From contig NZ_KQ948865.1 of NCBI RefSeq assembly GCF_001514215.1, positions 124,001 through 188,000 of the forward strand: a DNA stretch of 64,000 nt, read 5' to 3'. The position numbers were made by a program, and so were the translations under genes. Positions 8,451 through 17,339 of the stretch are shown piece after piece (the stretch's first letter is position 1; each line of letters opens with the position of its first letter). This DNA is from Streptomyces bungoensis (lineage in GTDB: Bacteria; Actinomycetota; Actinomycetes; Streptomycetales; Streptomycetaceae). Under the pieces are notes generated by a model that ran no database searches, was not told the origin of the DNA, and was given only the letters and a program-made list of their open reading frames with translations.

Positions 8451-9254
8451 GTGACGGGGACCGGGCCGGACGACCGGCGGATCGACACCACGCGGCCGCA
8501 TCCGGCCCGGGTCTACGACTGGTTCCTCGGCGGCAAGGACAACTACCCCGTGGACGAAGAGCTCGGGCGGCGGATCACGGCCATCGACGCAGGTGCCCCG
8601 AAGGCCGCCCGCGCCAACCGGGCCTTCATGCGGCGGGCCGTCCGGACCCTGGCCGAGGAGACGGGGATCCGCCAGTTCCTGGACATCGGCACCGGCATAC
8701 CGACCGAGCCCAACCTGCACCAGATCGTCCAGTCCGTCGCGCCGGACGCGCGCGTGGTGTACGTCGACAACGACCCGATCGTGCTGGCCCACGCGAACGC
8801 GCTGCTGCGCGGCACCCCGGAGGGCGTGACCGAGTACGTGCAGGCCGACGCCCGCGATCCGCTGGCCATCCTCCGCCGGGCCGCCGAGGTGCTGGATCTC
8901 GACCGCCCGGTCGCCCTCTCGCTCATCGCCCTGCTGCACTTCATCGCCGACGAGGACGGCGCCCACGACCTGGTGGCCGGCCTGCTCGACGCGCTCGCGC
9001 CCGGCAGCTGCCTGGTCCTGTCGACCATGACCGCCGACTTCGAACCGGAGAACGTCCGCCGGGGCATCGCGGCCTACGCGGCGGGCGGGGTGACCCTGGT
9101 GGCCCGCTCGCACGCCGAGGTGGGCGGCTTCTTCAAGGGGCTCGAGCTGCTGGACCCCGGCATCGTCCCGGTGGGCGACTGGCGCCCGGACACCGCGCCC
9201 GAGGGGCCGGTGTCGCTGTACGGCGCGGTGGGGCGCAAGCCGGGCCCCAGCTGA
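8451..9254 (+). CDS. SAV2177-family SAM-dependent methyltransferase
   Basis: A 267-residue member of the actinobacterial S-adenosyl methyltransferase family (Methyltransf_19, formerly DUF574). The signature PARVYDWFLGGKDNYPVDEE near residue 25 is followed by the SAM-binding motif QFLDIGTGIPT and then RVVYVDNDPIVLAHA. These proteins are numerous in Streptomyces and their substrates are unknown. The GTG at 8451 follows a purine-rich GCGGAGGAGC Shine-Dalgarno sequence. A paralog lies 1 kb downstream on the same strand, with a minus-strand HAD gene between them. Confidence 0.9.
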   Translation: MTGTGPDDRRIDTTRPHPARVYDWFLGGKDNYPVDEELGRRITAIDAGAPKAARANRAFMRRAVRTLAEETGIRQFLDIGTGIPTEPNLHQIVQSVAPDARVVYVDNDPIVLAHANALLRGTPEGVTEYVQADARDPLAILRRAAEVLDLDRPVALSLIALLHFIADEDGAHDLVAGLLDALAPGSCLVLSTMTADFEPENVRRGIAAYAAGGVTLVARSHAEVGGFFKGLELLDPGIVPVGDWRPDTAPEGPVSLYGAVGRKPGPS

Positions 9255-9280
9255 CGGCGGGACGTTCCGGTCAGGCCCTG

Positions 9281-10135
9281 CTAGAGGCCGAGGACGCGCG
9301 CGATGGTCCGCAGCACGCCGTTGTCGTTGTTGGACGGGGCCTGGTGGCGGGCCCGGCGCAGGACCTCGGGGTGGGCGTTGGCCATGGCGAAGGACCAGTC
9401 GGCGGCGTCCAGCATCTCCAGGTCGTTGAGGTAGTCGCCGAACACCATGGTCTCGGCGGGGGTGATGCCGAGCTCGCGCTGGAGGCCGCGCAGGGCGGTG
9501 CCCTTGTTGGCGGTGCGGTTCATGACGTCGACCCAGTGCTCGCCGGAGACCACGACCTGGTGCGTGGCGGCCACGGCGGCGAGCGCCGGGGCGGTGGTGT
9601 GCTCGGCGGAGCCGAAGTCGAACAGCGCCACCTTGATCACCTCGTCCTCGACGGCCGTGACGTCCGGGACGACGCGGTGCTCGACGTAGTACCGCCGCAC
9701 CTCGGCCAGGAACGCCTCGTCGGTCCGCTCGACGTACGCCGCCCGCTTCCCGCAGACGACGGCGCCCACGTCGGCGCCGCCCGCGACGAGCCGCCGCACC
9801 GTCCGGGCGACGTCCGCCGCGACGGACCGCTCCATCGGGTCGGAGTGCAGCTCCACGCCGTCGCGGACCACGTAGGTGCCGTTCTCCGCGATGAACGCCA
9901 TACCCTCGCCGCCGTCCGCGAACTGCCGGGCCAGCGTGGCGTACTGGCGGCCGCTGGCGGGGCTGAACAGCACGCCGCGGCGGCGGAGTTCGGCGAGCGT
10001 CGGCCACAGCCCGTCGGGCACGCGCTTGGCGTCGTCCAGCAGCGTGCCGTCCATGTCGGTGACGACGAGCCGGATGCCGGCGGCGCCGGCGGGCGGGGTG
10101 GGGGCCTGGAGGAGGGACGCGGGCGTGGCGGGCAT
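9281..10135 (-). CDS. Cof-type HAD-IIB sugar-phosphate phosphatase
   Basis: A 284-residue HAD-IIB hydrolase of the Cof/YidA type. Motif I is VTDMDGTLLDD, motif II is FSPASGRQYATL, and motif IV is VFGDYLNDLEMLDAA with the metal-binding aspartates. TANKGTALRGLQRELGI is the conserved lysine region. It is expected to dephosphorylate sugar phosphates or related metabolites in the cytoplasm. The ATG at 10135 is chosen because the motif-bearing protein starts about 25 residues later, as in relatives. It lies between two methyltransferase paralogs on the opposite strand. Confidence 0.9.
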   Translation of the reverse strand: MPATPASLLQAPTPPAGAAGIRLVVTDMDGTLLDDAKRVPDGLWPTLAELRRRGVLFSPASGRQYATLARQFADGGEGMAFIAENGTYVVRDGVELHSDPMERSVAADVARTVRRLVAGGADVGAVVCGKRAAYVERTDEAFLAEVRRYYVEHRVVPDVTAVEDEVIKVALFDFGSAEHTTAPALAAVAATHQVVVSGEHWVDVMNRTANKGTALRGLQRELGITPAETMVFGDYLNDLEMLDAADWSFAMANAHPEVLRRARHQAPSNNDNGVLRTIARVLGL

Positions 10136-10298
10136 GTCCTGCTTTCCGGTCGGGGCGGGGCGGGACCTCCAGTGTCCCCCACGCGGCGGAGCGCGCCGGA
10201 GGGTGCCCCGGGGGTCACGCTGCGCCGTTTCCCGGGACAGCGCGATCAAGGAGCGGCACAATGACGGCGGGCAATCGCACAGGGAGAAGGGCGGCGAC

Positions 10299-11108
10299 GT
10301 GAGCGAGGGGCATTCCCCGACGGCCGGATCGGCGAGGCTGAACACCTCGGTGGCGCACAACGCGCGGGTCTGGAACTACTGGATCGGCGGCAAGGACAAC
10401 TACGAGGTCGACCAGCGGGTCGGTGAGCACGTCGCCGGGATGTTCCCGGTGATCCGGGCGGTGGCCCGCGCGGACCGGGACTTCCTCGGGCGGGCGGTGC
10501 GCTTCCTGGCCGGCGAGCGCGGCATACGCCAGTTCCTGGACGTGGGCACGGGCCTGCCGACGGTGGACAACACGCACGAGATCGCCCAGCGGATCGCGCC
10601 CGACTCGCGGATCGTGTACGTCGACAACGACCCGATCGTGCTGGTGCACGCCCGGTCGCTGCTCACCAGCTCCGCCGAGGGCGTCACCGACTACATCGAC
10701 GCCGACGTGCACGACCCGGAGGCCATCGTCCGGCGCGCCGGCGACACCCTCGACCTTCAGCGGCCGGTCGCGGTGATGATGCTGGGCATCCTGAACTTCG
10801 TCCTGGACACCGGCGAGGCCCGGGAGATCGTGCGGCGCGTCATGGCGGCGGTCCCGTCGGGCAGCCACCTGGTGCTCACCCACCCGACCTACGACGCCGA
10901 GGTGGGCGGCGAGGGCAACGCCGCCGCGATGGAGTTCTGGAACGCCAACGCCACCCCGCCGATCACCGCCCGTTCCCACGCGGACATCGCCTCGTTCCTC
11001 GACGGCCTGGAGCTGGTCGAGCCGGGTCTGGTGCCCTGTTCGCAGTGGCGCGCCGGGTCCGACGCCGCCGCGGTGCCGCAGTACGGAGCGGTGGCCGTGA
11101 AACCCTGA
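10299..11108 (+). CDS. SAV2177-family SAM-dependent methyltransferase (paralog)
   Basis: 269 residues, the same family as the protein at 8451. The signature is ARVWNYWIGGKDNYEVDQRV, the SAM loop is QFLDVGTGLPT, and the acidic loop IVYVDNDPIVLVHA is almost identical to its paralog. The GTG start follows GGAGAAGGGCGGCGAC. The two genes have clearly diverged outside these motifs, so this is not a very recent copy. The substrate is unknown. The next gene begins 55 bp downstream on the same strand. Confidence 0.9.
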   Translation: MSEGHSPTAGSARLNTSVAHNARVWNYWIGGKDNYEVDQRVGEHVAGMFPVIRAVARADRDFLGRAVRFLAGERGIRQFLDVGTGLPTVDNTHEIAQRIAPDSRIVYVDNDPIVLVHARSLLTSSAEGVTDYIDADVHDPEAIVRRAGDTLDLQRPVAVMMLGILNFVLDTGEAREIVRRVMAAVPSGSHLVLTHPTYDAEVGGEGNAAAMEFWNANATPPITARSHADIASFLDGLELVEPGLVPCSQWRAGSDAAAVPQYGAVAVKP

Positions 11109-11163
11109 CCCGACCGTCCCCGGCCGCGACCCACGCGGGGGCCGAGCCCGTCGAGGAGGACGT

Positions 11164-12567
11164 ATGACCACGCTTGCCGACCCCGTGCCGGGCGGGCGCC
11201 CCGGGGACCTGAAGCGGGTCGCCGGGATCGCCGCCGACCTGGCCGCGCGGGGCGTGCACGGGATCGTCCTCGGTTACGTGGACACGGCCGGCGTCGGCCG
11301 GGTCAAGACGGTCCCGACGGCGCGGCTGGAGTCGGCCGTGCGCTGGGGGGTGGGCATGTCGCCGGTCTTCGACACCTTCCTCGCCCACGACTCGATCGTC
11401 ACCACCGACGTCCTCGGCTCCCCCGACGGCGACCTCAGGCTCTACCCCGACCTCGACCAGCTGACGGTCCTGGCCGGGCAGCCCGGCTGGGCCTGGGCGC
11501 CCGTGGACCGGATCACGCAGGAGGGCGCGCGGCACCCCGGATGCTCGCGGACCTTCCTGCGCCGGATCGTCCGGGACGCCGCCGAACGGCACGGTCTCAC
11601 CTTCAAGGCGGCCGTGGAGATCGAATGGGCGGCCGGGCTCGGCTCGGCGCCCGGCGGGGAGTTCGTCCCGGCGGTGTCCGGCCCGGCGTACGGCGCGGCG
11701 CGGCAGGTGGAGCTGAGCGACTGCACCGCCGACCTGCTCGCGGCCCTCGCGGCGCAGGACGTGGACGTCGAGCAGGTCCATCCCGAGTACGCGGCCGGGC
11801 AGTTCGAGGTGTCGGTGGGCGCGCTGGACCCGGTGGCGGCGGCCGACCGCAGCGTGCTGGTGCGCCAGACGGTGCGGGCGGTGGCCGGGCGCCACGGCCT
11901 GCGGGTGTCCTTCGCACCCGCCGTGCTCGCCGAGGGCGTGGGCAACGGCGGTCACCTGCACCTGTCCTGCTGGCGCGGCGGGGTGAACCTGCACGCCGGC
12001 GGCGAGGGCCGGTACGGCATGACGGCCGGCGCGGAGGCGTTCGCGGCCGGGGTGCTCGCCCGTCTGCCCGCGCTGACGGCGGTGACCGCGCCGAGCCCGG
12101 TCAGCTACCTGCGGCTGAAGCCCTCCCAGTGGGCGGGGGTGTTCACCGCCTGGGGCCGGGAGACCCGCGAGGCCGCGCTGCGGGTGGTCACCGGCACGGC
12201 GGGGCATGAGGAGCAGCAGGCCAACCTGGAGGTCAAGCCGGTCGACCTGGCCGCGAACCCCTACCTCGCCCTCGGCTGCGTCATCGCCGCGGGGCTCGAC
12301 GGGATGACCGCCTCCCTGTCGCTGCCGGAGGAGATCACCGGCGACCCGGCCCGGTACGGCCCGGACGAGGCGGCCGCGCTCGGTGTGCGGCGGCTGCCGC
12401 GGTCGCTGCCGGAGGCGGTCGAGGAGTTCCGGGCCGACCAGGTGCTGCGGGCCGCGCTGGGCCCGGTCCTGGCGGACGCGGTGACCGCCGTCCGGCTCGG
12501 GGAGGCGGCCGCCGCCGACGGCCTGGACGACGACCGGCTGGCCGCGGCCTACCGCTGGACGTACTGA
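11164..12567 (+). CDS. Glutamine synthetase-like gamma-glutamyl-amine ligase
   Basis: A 467-residue GS-like ATP-dependent ligase. The beta-grasp N-terminal part (GIVLGYVDTAGVGRVKTVP) and the catalytic barrel (FKAAVEIEWA; GQFEVSV; GNGGHLHLS; LRLKPSQWAG) are all present. The sequence is closer to the non-nitrogen-assimilatory branch (GlnA2-4/PuuA/FluG-like) than to GlnA1, so the amino acceptor is more likely an amine than ammonia. No canonical adenylylation loop was recognised. A strong GAGGAGG ribosome site precedes the ATG. Only 2 bp separate it from the amidohydrolase, so the two are translationally coupled. Confidence 0.87.
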   Translation: MTTLADPVPGGRPGDLKRVAGIAADLAARGVHGIVLGYVDTAGVGRVKTVPTARLESAVRWGVGMSPVFDTFLAHDSIVTTDVLGSPDGDLRLYPDLDQLTVLAGQPGWAWAPVDRITQEGARHPGCSRTFLRRIVRDAAERHGLTFKAAVEIEWAAGLGSAPGGEFVPAVSGPAYGAARQVELSDCTADLLAALAAQDVDVEQVHPEYAAGQFEVSVGALDPVAAADRSVLVRQTVRAVAGRHGLRVSFAPAVLAEGVGNGGHLHLSCWRGGVNLHAGGEGRYGMTAGAEAFAAGVLARLPALTAVTAPSPVSYLRLKPSQWAGVFTAWGRETREAALRVVTGTAGHEEQQANLEVKPVDLAANPYLALGCVIAAGLDGMTASLSLPEEITGDPARYGPDEAAALGVRRLPRSLPEAVEEFRADQVLRAALGPVLADAVTAVRLGEAAAADGLDDDRLAAAYRWTY

Positions 12568-12569
12568 CG

Positions 12570-13781
12570 GTGCCCGCCTCCGGACCGGTCCACGAGACCC
12601 TCGCCGCGCTGCCGCTGGTGGACCACCACTGCCACGGCGCCGTGACGGCCGACCTCTCCCCCGGCGCGTTCGCCTCCCTGATCACCGAGGGCGAGGCCTG
12701 GCCCGGCGTGTCGCCGTTCGACAGCCCGGCCGGCGTGGCCGTGCGCCGGCACTGCGCGCCCCTGCTGGACCTGCCCCGGCACGCGGCCCCCGACGACTAC
12801 CTCGCCCGCCGGGCGGAGCTCGGCTGGCAGGAGGTCAACCGGCGTTTCCTCAGGGCCGCCGGGGCCGAGGCGTTCTGCGTGGACACCGGCTACGCCCCGC
12901 ACCCCGTCACCTCCCCGGCCGCCCTGGCCGAGGCCGCCGGCGCCGCCGCCCACGAGGTCGTCCGGCTGGAGCAGGTCGCGGAGGCGGTCGCGGCCCGGGG
13001 CGTGGAGGCGGGCGAGTACGCGGCGGTGTTCCGGGCGGCCGCCGAGGAGGCCGTACGGCGGCCGGGCGTGGTGGCGGTGAAGTCGGTGGCGGCCTACCGC
13101 ACCGGCTTCGGCCTGGACCCGGCACGCCCCGCGGACGGCGAGGTCACCGGGGCCGCCCGGCGCTGGCTCGGGCAGGGCGGCCGGCTGGCCGATCCGGTGC
13201 TGGTCCGGCACCTGCTGTGGACGGCCGTCGACCTGGGGCTGCCGCTGCAGCTGCACGCCGGGTTCGGCGACGCCGACCTGCGGCTGCACCACGCCGACCC
13301 GGCCCTGCTCACCGACTGGCTGCGCCGCACGGCCGGGACGGTCCCGGTACTGCTGCTGCACTGCTGGCCCTACCACCGGCAGGCCGCCTACCTGGCGGCG
13401 GTGTTCGAGCAGGTGTACCTGGACGTCGGCCTCGCCCTGCACTACACCGGTCCGGCCCGCTGCCGCGCGGTGCTGGAGGAGGCGCTGGAGATCACGCCGT
13501 TCCGCAAACTGCTGTACAGCTCCGACGCCTACGGTGTCGCCGAGTTCCACCACCTGGGCGCCCTGTGCTTCCGGCAGGGCCTCGCCGGCCTGCTGCAGGA
13601 CCGGGTGGACGCCGACGAGCTGAGCCTGCCCGACGCCCTGCGCATCGCGGCCTGGACGGGCGGCGACAACGCCCGCCGGCTGTACGGGCTTCCCGGCGGA
13701 CCTCCCGGCCGGCTTCCCGACCGACTTCCCGCGAACGAACCGGCCCGCGACCTCGGCGGGCGCCCCACCCGGAAAGTATGA
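12570..13781 (+). CDS. TIM-barrel amidohydrolase (FluG N-domain-like)
   Basis: A 403-residue amidohydrolase-2 family enzyme. Metal-site marks are VDHHCHG (the H-x-H of strand 1), LQLHAGFGDAD, LLHCWPYHRQAAYL and LYSSDAYG with the terminal aspartate. In fungal FluG and plant NodGS proteins such a domain is fused to a GS-like domain. Here the two are adjacent genes with a 2-bp gap, which suggests one pathway, perhaps forming and cleaving a gamma-glutamyl amide. The start is a GTG. The C-terminal 25 residues are low-complexity (repeated RLP/GPP) and probably flexible. Confidence 0.85.
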   Translation: MPASGPVHETLAALPLVDHHCHGAVTADLSPGAFASLITEGEAWPGVSPFDSPAGVAVRRHCAPLLDLPRHAAPDDYLARRAELGWQEVNRRFLRAAGAEAFCVDTGYAPHPVTSPAALAEAAGAAAHEVVRLEQVAEAVAARGVEAGEYAAVFRAAAEEAVRRPGVVAVKSVAAYRTGFGLDPARPADGEVTGAARRWLGQGGRLADPVLVRHLLWTAVDLGLPLQLHAGFGDADLRLHHADPALLTDWLRRTAGTVPVLLLHCWPYHRQAAYLAAVFEQVYLDVGLALHYTGPARCRAVLEEALEITPFRKLLYSSDAYGVAEFHHLGALCFRQGLAGLLQDRVDADELSLPDALRIAAWTGGDNARRLYGLPGGPPGRLPDRLPANEPARDLGGRPTRKV

Positions 13782-13788
13782 TCAAGCA

Positions 13789-14325
13789 ATGTCTGACATG
13801 ACCGATACCACGCCCGGCTGGCTCACCACGGACGAGCTGGAAATGGCCAGGGCCCGGATGCCGATCCTGTACGTCGAGGCCGTGCCCGTGCGCGTGGACG
13901 ACAGCGGTGAGGTCACCAGCATCGGGCTGCTGCTGCGCATCGGCCCGGACGGCACGGTCAGCCGGACGCTGGTCTCCGGGCGCGTGCTGCACCACGAGCG
14001 GGTCCGCGACGCCCTGCTGCGCCACCTGGAGAAGGACCTCGGCCCGGTCGCGCTGCCCCGGGTGCCGGCCTCGCTGCAGCCGTTCACGGTCGCGGAGTAC
14101 TTCCCGACGGCCGGGATCACGCCCTACCACGACCCGCGCCAGCACGCGGTGTCCCTCGCCTACGTCGTCCCGGTCGCCGGCGACTGCCGGCCGCGGCAGG
14201 ACGCGCTGGACCTGGTGTGGTTCAGCCCGCAGGAGGCCGCGTCGCCGGCCCTGCAGAGCGAGATGCCCGGCGGTCACGGTGTGCTGCTGAAGCAGGCCCT
14301 CGCGCACGTGGGCGTCGTCTTCTGA
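13789..14325 (+). CDS. DUF4916 / NUDIX-like protein
   Basis: 178 residues, recognised as DUF4916, an actinobacterial NUDIX-fold family, from GWLTTDELEMARARMPILY, VEAVPVRVDD, LLRHLEKDLGPVALPR and HAVSLAYVVPV. The canonical Nudix box is not preserved, so hydrolase activity is uncertain. A TATGAT -10-like hexamer at 13777-13782 ends six bases before the first ATG, which would make the transcript leaderless from 13789. A second ATG at 13798 is an alternative start. A strong hairpin follows the gene. Confidence 0.85.
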   Translation: MSDMTDTTPGWLTTDELEMARARMPILYVEAVPVRVDDSGEVTSIGLLLRIGPDGTVSRTLVSGRVLHHERVRDALLRHLEKDLGPVALPRVPASLQPFTVAEYFPTAGITPYHDPRQHAVSLAYVVPVAGDCRPRQDALDLVWFSPQEAASPALQSEMPGGHGVLLKQALAHVGVVF

Positions 14326-14356
14326 CCGTCGCGTTCCGGCGGCCGTGTTCCGGTGC

Positions 14357-14384
14357 CGGTGCGGGGCTGAGCGGCCCCGCACCG
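14357..14384 (+). terminator. Strong GC hairpin after the DUF4916 gene
   Basis: An 11-bp perfect stem, CGGTGCGGGGC / GCCCCGCACCG, with a 6-nt loop, lies 31 bp past the stop codon. It has the form of a Streptomyces intrinsic terminator without a T tract. Confidence 0.75.
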
Positions 14385-14666
14385 TCCGGCTCGGCGGAAC
14401 CGGGCGCGGGTGCGAGAATCGGAGGCGACGCACCCGACGAGGTCCCGGCGGGGAACCCACCCGGGGACCCGGTGGCGCCGTACCGCGTGGCGGCCGTGGC
14501 CGTTCGCGCGTGACCGCTCGCGCCGGCCGGGCCACGCCGGGATCCCGCGCCGACCGGGGTCGTGTCAGGAGGCCGGAATGCACCGCTTCCCCGAGATGCC
14601 CGCCGCGCCGGTCCGCCGTGACCGGCGCAGGGACCCGACCGGGCCCCGGGCGACCACGCGGAGCGC
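14385..14666. other. Gene-free stretch before the SpoIIE phosphatase
   Basis: About 280 bp with no convincing coding sequence, RNA gene or repeat. Short open frames in it have no recognisable protein. It should hold the promoter and leader of the phosphatase gene at 14667, but I cannot point to a confident -35/-10 pair. Confidence 0.5.
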
Positions 14667-16001
14667 GTGATGGCGGGCGAGGACGAGGGACGGCCACCGC
14701 GCCAGCCGCCCCTCTCCGACCTGCAGACGCGCCTGCGCTCCGAGCTGGGCCGGATCGACGAGCAGCTCGGTGCCCTGCTGTCCTCCATGGACCGGTTGCA
14801 GGGCCTGCTGGACGCGGTGGTGGCCATCAGCCGCGAGGTGGAGCTGCCCGCGGTGCTGCACCGTATCGTCACCACCGCCATGGACCTGGTCGGCGCCCGC
14901 TACGGCGCGCTGGGCGTGCTCGCGGATTCCGGGGAGCTGGAGCAGTTCATCACCGCCGGCCTCACCGAGAAGGAGCGCGCGGACCTGGCGGGGACCGACC
15001 TGCCCCGCGGCCGGGGCGTCCTCGGCCATCTGATCCGCCATCCCGACCCGCTGCGCGTCGAGGACATCCCGGCCCATCCGTCCTCCGCCGGGTTCCCGGC
15101 CGGCCATCCGCGGATGCGGACCCTGCTCGGCGTCGCGATCAGCGTGCGCGGGGAGATCTACGGCGACCTCTACCTCTCCGAGCGGCTCGACGGACAGCCC
15201 TTCGACGTCCACGACGAGAACGTGGTCATCGCCCTGGCCAGCGCCGCCGGCATCGCGATCGAGAACGTCCGCCTGTTCGAGCGGATCCGGATCGGGGCGG
15301 AGCAGTTCCAGCGGCTGCTGCTGCCCACGCTGCCCGACCTGAGCCCCTTCACCGCCGCCGCCATCTACCGGCCCGCCGCCGAGCCGAGCCAGCTCGGCGG
15401 GGACTGGTACGACGCCATCACGCTGCCCGAGGGCGCCGTGGCCGTCGTGATCGGCGACGTGGTCGGCCACGACCTGCACGCGGCGGCCGCCATGGCCGCC
15501 ACCCGCAACATGCTGCGCGCCCTGCTGTTCGAGCACCGCAATCCGCCGGGCGATGTCCTCGCCCAGCTCGACCGGACCCTGGAGCGGCTGACGGACCATC
15601 CCGTCACGACCGCCACCCTGGCCCGCATCGAACCGGAGGGAGCGGGATGGCGCCTGTACTGGAGCTCCGCGGGTCACGTCCCGCCCCTGCTGATCACCCC
15701 GGACCGGCGGGTGGAGATCCTGCTCGCCGAGCCCGGGCTGCCGCTCGGCGTCGACACCGGGCAGTCCCGGCCCAACCACTCCCACCCGCTGCTCCCGGCC
15801 GCCACCGTGGTGTTCTTCACCGACGGGCTCGTGGAGCACCCCGGTCACTCCATCGACGACAGCCTGGAGGAACTCGCCGGCCTCGCGGCGGCCCACGCCG
15901 GTCTGCCGCTGCCGGAGTTCGTCCGGGCGCTGGCCGACCACCACCCCAGCGACGGGCACGACGACATGGCCATCCTCGCCCTGCGCACCCCGCCGGCCTG
16001 A
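14667..16001 (+). CDS. GAF-SpoIIE (PP2C-type) phosphatase
   Basis: A 444-residue signalling phosphatase. A short coiled segment (residues 20-50) is followed by a GAF sensor domain (about 55-210; VLHRIVTTAMDLVGARYGAL, GVAISVRGEIYGDLYLSE) and a SpoIIE/PP2C-SIG domain (about 225-444) with LGGDWYDAI, VIGDVVGHDLHAAAAMA and DGHDDMAILAL. The metal-binding aspartates are present. Such proteins dephosphorylate anti-anti-sigma factors in partner-switching cascades. No anti-sigma gene is adjacent, so the partner is unknown. Both GTG (14667) and the overlapping ATG (14670) could start it. Confidence 0.92.
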   Translation: MMAGEDEGRPPRQPPLSDLQTRLRSELGRIDEQLGALLSSMDRLQGLLDAVVAISREVELPAVLHRIVTTAMDLVGARYGALGVLADSGELEQFITAGLTEKERADLAGTDLPRGRGVLGHLIRHPDPLRVEDIPAHPSSAGFPAGHPRMRTLLGVAISVRGEIYGDLYLSERLDGQPFDVHDENVVIALASAAGIAIENVRLFERIRIGAEQFQRLLLPTLPDLSPFTAAAIYRPAAEPSQLGGDWYDAITLPEGAVAVVIGDVVGHDLHAAAAMAATRNMLRALLFEHRNPPGDVLAQLDRTLERLTDHPVTTATLARIEPEGAGWRLYWSSAGHVPPLLITPDRRVEILLAEPGLPLGVDTGQSRPNHSHPLLPAATVVFFTDGLVEHPGHSIDDSLEELAGLAAAHAGLPLPEFVRALADHHPSDGHDDMAILALRTPPA

Positions 16002-16096
16002 CCGGCGGCCGGACGGCACGGGCGGTGCCGTGGAGGATCCGCGGGATCGGGCGGATGATGGTCTTCCCGGGGCGATGTGGACACGGAGGTCGCCCG

Positions 16097-17139
16097 ATGG
16101 CTGTCGCGCGGCATGAACGGCTCGGGCGGGCCGGTTCGGCCGTCCTGGAGATCTGCGTACTCGCCGCGCTGTACTACGGCTCGGCCCGGGCGGGGCTGCT
16201 CCAGCAACTCGTGCGCGGCCAGGTCACCCCGCTGTGGCCGCCGAGCGGCATCGCGGTGGCGGCCCTGCTGCTGCGCGGACCGCGGGTGTGGCCCGGGATC
16301 GCCCTCGGCGCCTTCCTGGTCAACGTCTCGCTGGGGCCGTCACCGCCCGCCGTGCTCGCGATCACGGCGGGCAACACCCTGGCGCCCCTGTGCTCCTACG
16401 CGCTGCTGCGCCGGGTGGGGTTCCGCCGGGAACTGGACCGCCTGCGGGACGCGCTCGCGCTGATCTTCCTCGGCGCATTCACCGGCATGCTGATCAGCTC
16501 GACGACCGGCACGAGCGCGCTGGCGCTCGCCGGGGGGCTGCGACCCGGCGGTTTCTGGCCGACGTGGTCGGTCTGGTACACGGGCGACGCGACGGGCGTC
16601 CTGCTGGTCACGCCGGTCCTGCTCGTCCTGAGCCCGGCGCGTCTGCCGCGCCGCGTACCGACGCCCCGGTGGGTGGAGGCGCTGCTGCTCCTGGCCGTCA
16701 CGATCGGCGTCGGATTCCTGGAGACCAGTGCGGTGCCGCTGCTGTTCCTCGCCTTCCCCCTGCTGCTCTGGGCGGCCTTCCGCTTCCAGCTCGCCGGGGC
16801 CGCCCCCTGCGCGCTGGCCGTGTCCACCTTCGCGGTCGTCGCCGCCGCCCGCCGGACCGGTCCGTTCGCCGGGCACGACCTGCTCACCTGCATGGTCAGC
16901 CTGCAGGCGTTCAACGGTTCCGTCGCGCTGACCGCGCTGCTGCTCAGCGCGGTCGTCAGCGAGCGCGACGAGACCCAGCGGGAGATCGCGAACGCCTGCG
17001 GGCAGCTCGCCGGGATGGCGGCCAGGATCGCCACCGGAGACCGCCGGCCGGAGCTGCCCTCCCAGGAGGGCGGGAACGGAACGACAAAGGCCGTCCCCTC
17101 ATCGCTGAGAAGACGGCCTCCGACCGGCCCGAAAGCTGG

Positions 17140-17158
<19 letters not shown>
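16097..17158 (+). CDS. MASE1-domain integral membrane protein
   Basis: A 353-residue membrane protein with about eight hydrophobic helices. It matches the MASE1 sensory domain (TPLWPPSGIAVAALLLRGPR; WPGIALGAFLVNV; WSVWYTGDATGVLLVTPVLL). MASE1 usually sits in front of a kinase or GGDEF output domain; here the protein stops after the membrane part and a short helical tail, so it is a stand-alone sensor-like protein. The start ATG has GGAGG 8 bases upstream. Its last codons run through the tRNA-Pro terminator and 19 bp into the 3' end of the tRNA gene on the other strand. Confidence 0.84.
17089..17118 (-). terminator. Terminator of the second tRNA-Pro
   Basis: The inverted repeat GGCCGTC / GACGGCC with a 16-nt loop lies downstream of the minus-strand tRNA. 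On that strand it is followed by TTTGTCG. It lies inside the 3' coding end of the MASE1 gene. Confidence 0.65.
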
Positions 17159-17213
<55 letters not shown>

Positions 17214-17301
17214 GTGCCGTTTGACCTGGGGTTTCCCCGGTCGAAACGCGCAGGGAAACAATACCGCACTCGGGTCGGTGATCGCGCACGCCTTTTCCCG
17301 C

Positions 17302-17332
17302 TTGACCTCGAGTTTGGTTGAGGTTGCAGGAT
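17302..17332 (+). promoter_or_regulatory. SoxR-like box in a MerR-type promoter with 19-bp spacer
   Basis: TTGACC (17302-17307) and CAGGAT (17327-17332) form -35/-10 hexamers separated by 19 bp, the long spacer typical of promoters activated by MerR-family regulators. Between and overlapping them, CCTCGAGTTTGGTTGAGG matches the enterobacterial SoxR box at 14 of 18 positions (remembered consensus). The expected transcription start coincides with the ATG at 17340, so the mRNA would be leaderless. No soxR gene is in the window. Confidence 0.6.
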
Positions 17333-17339
17333 CTCCGGC

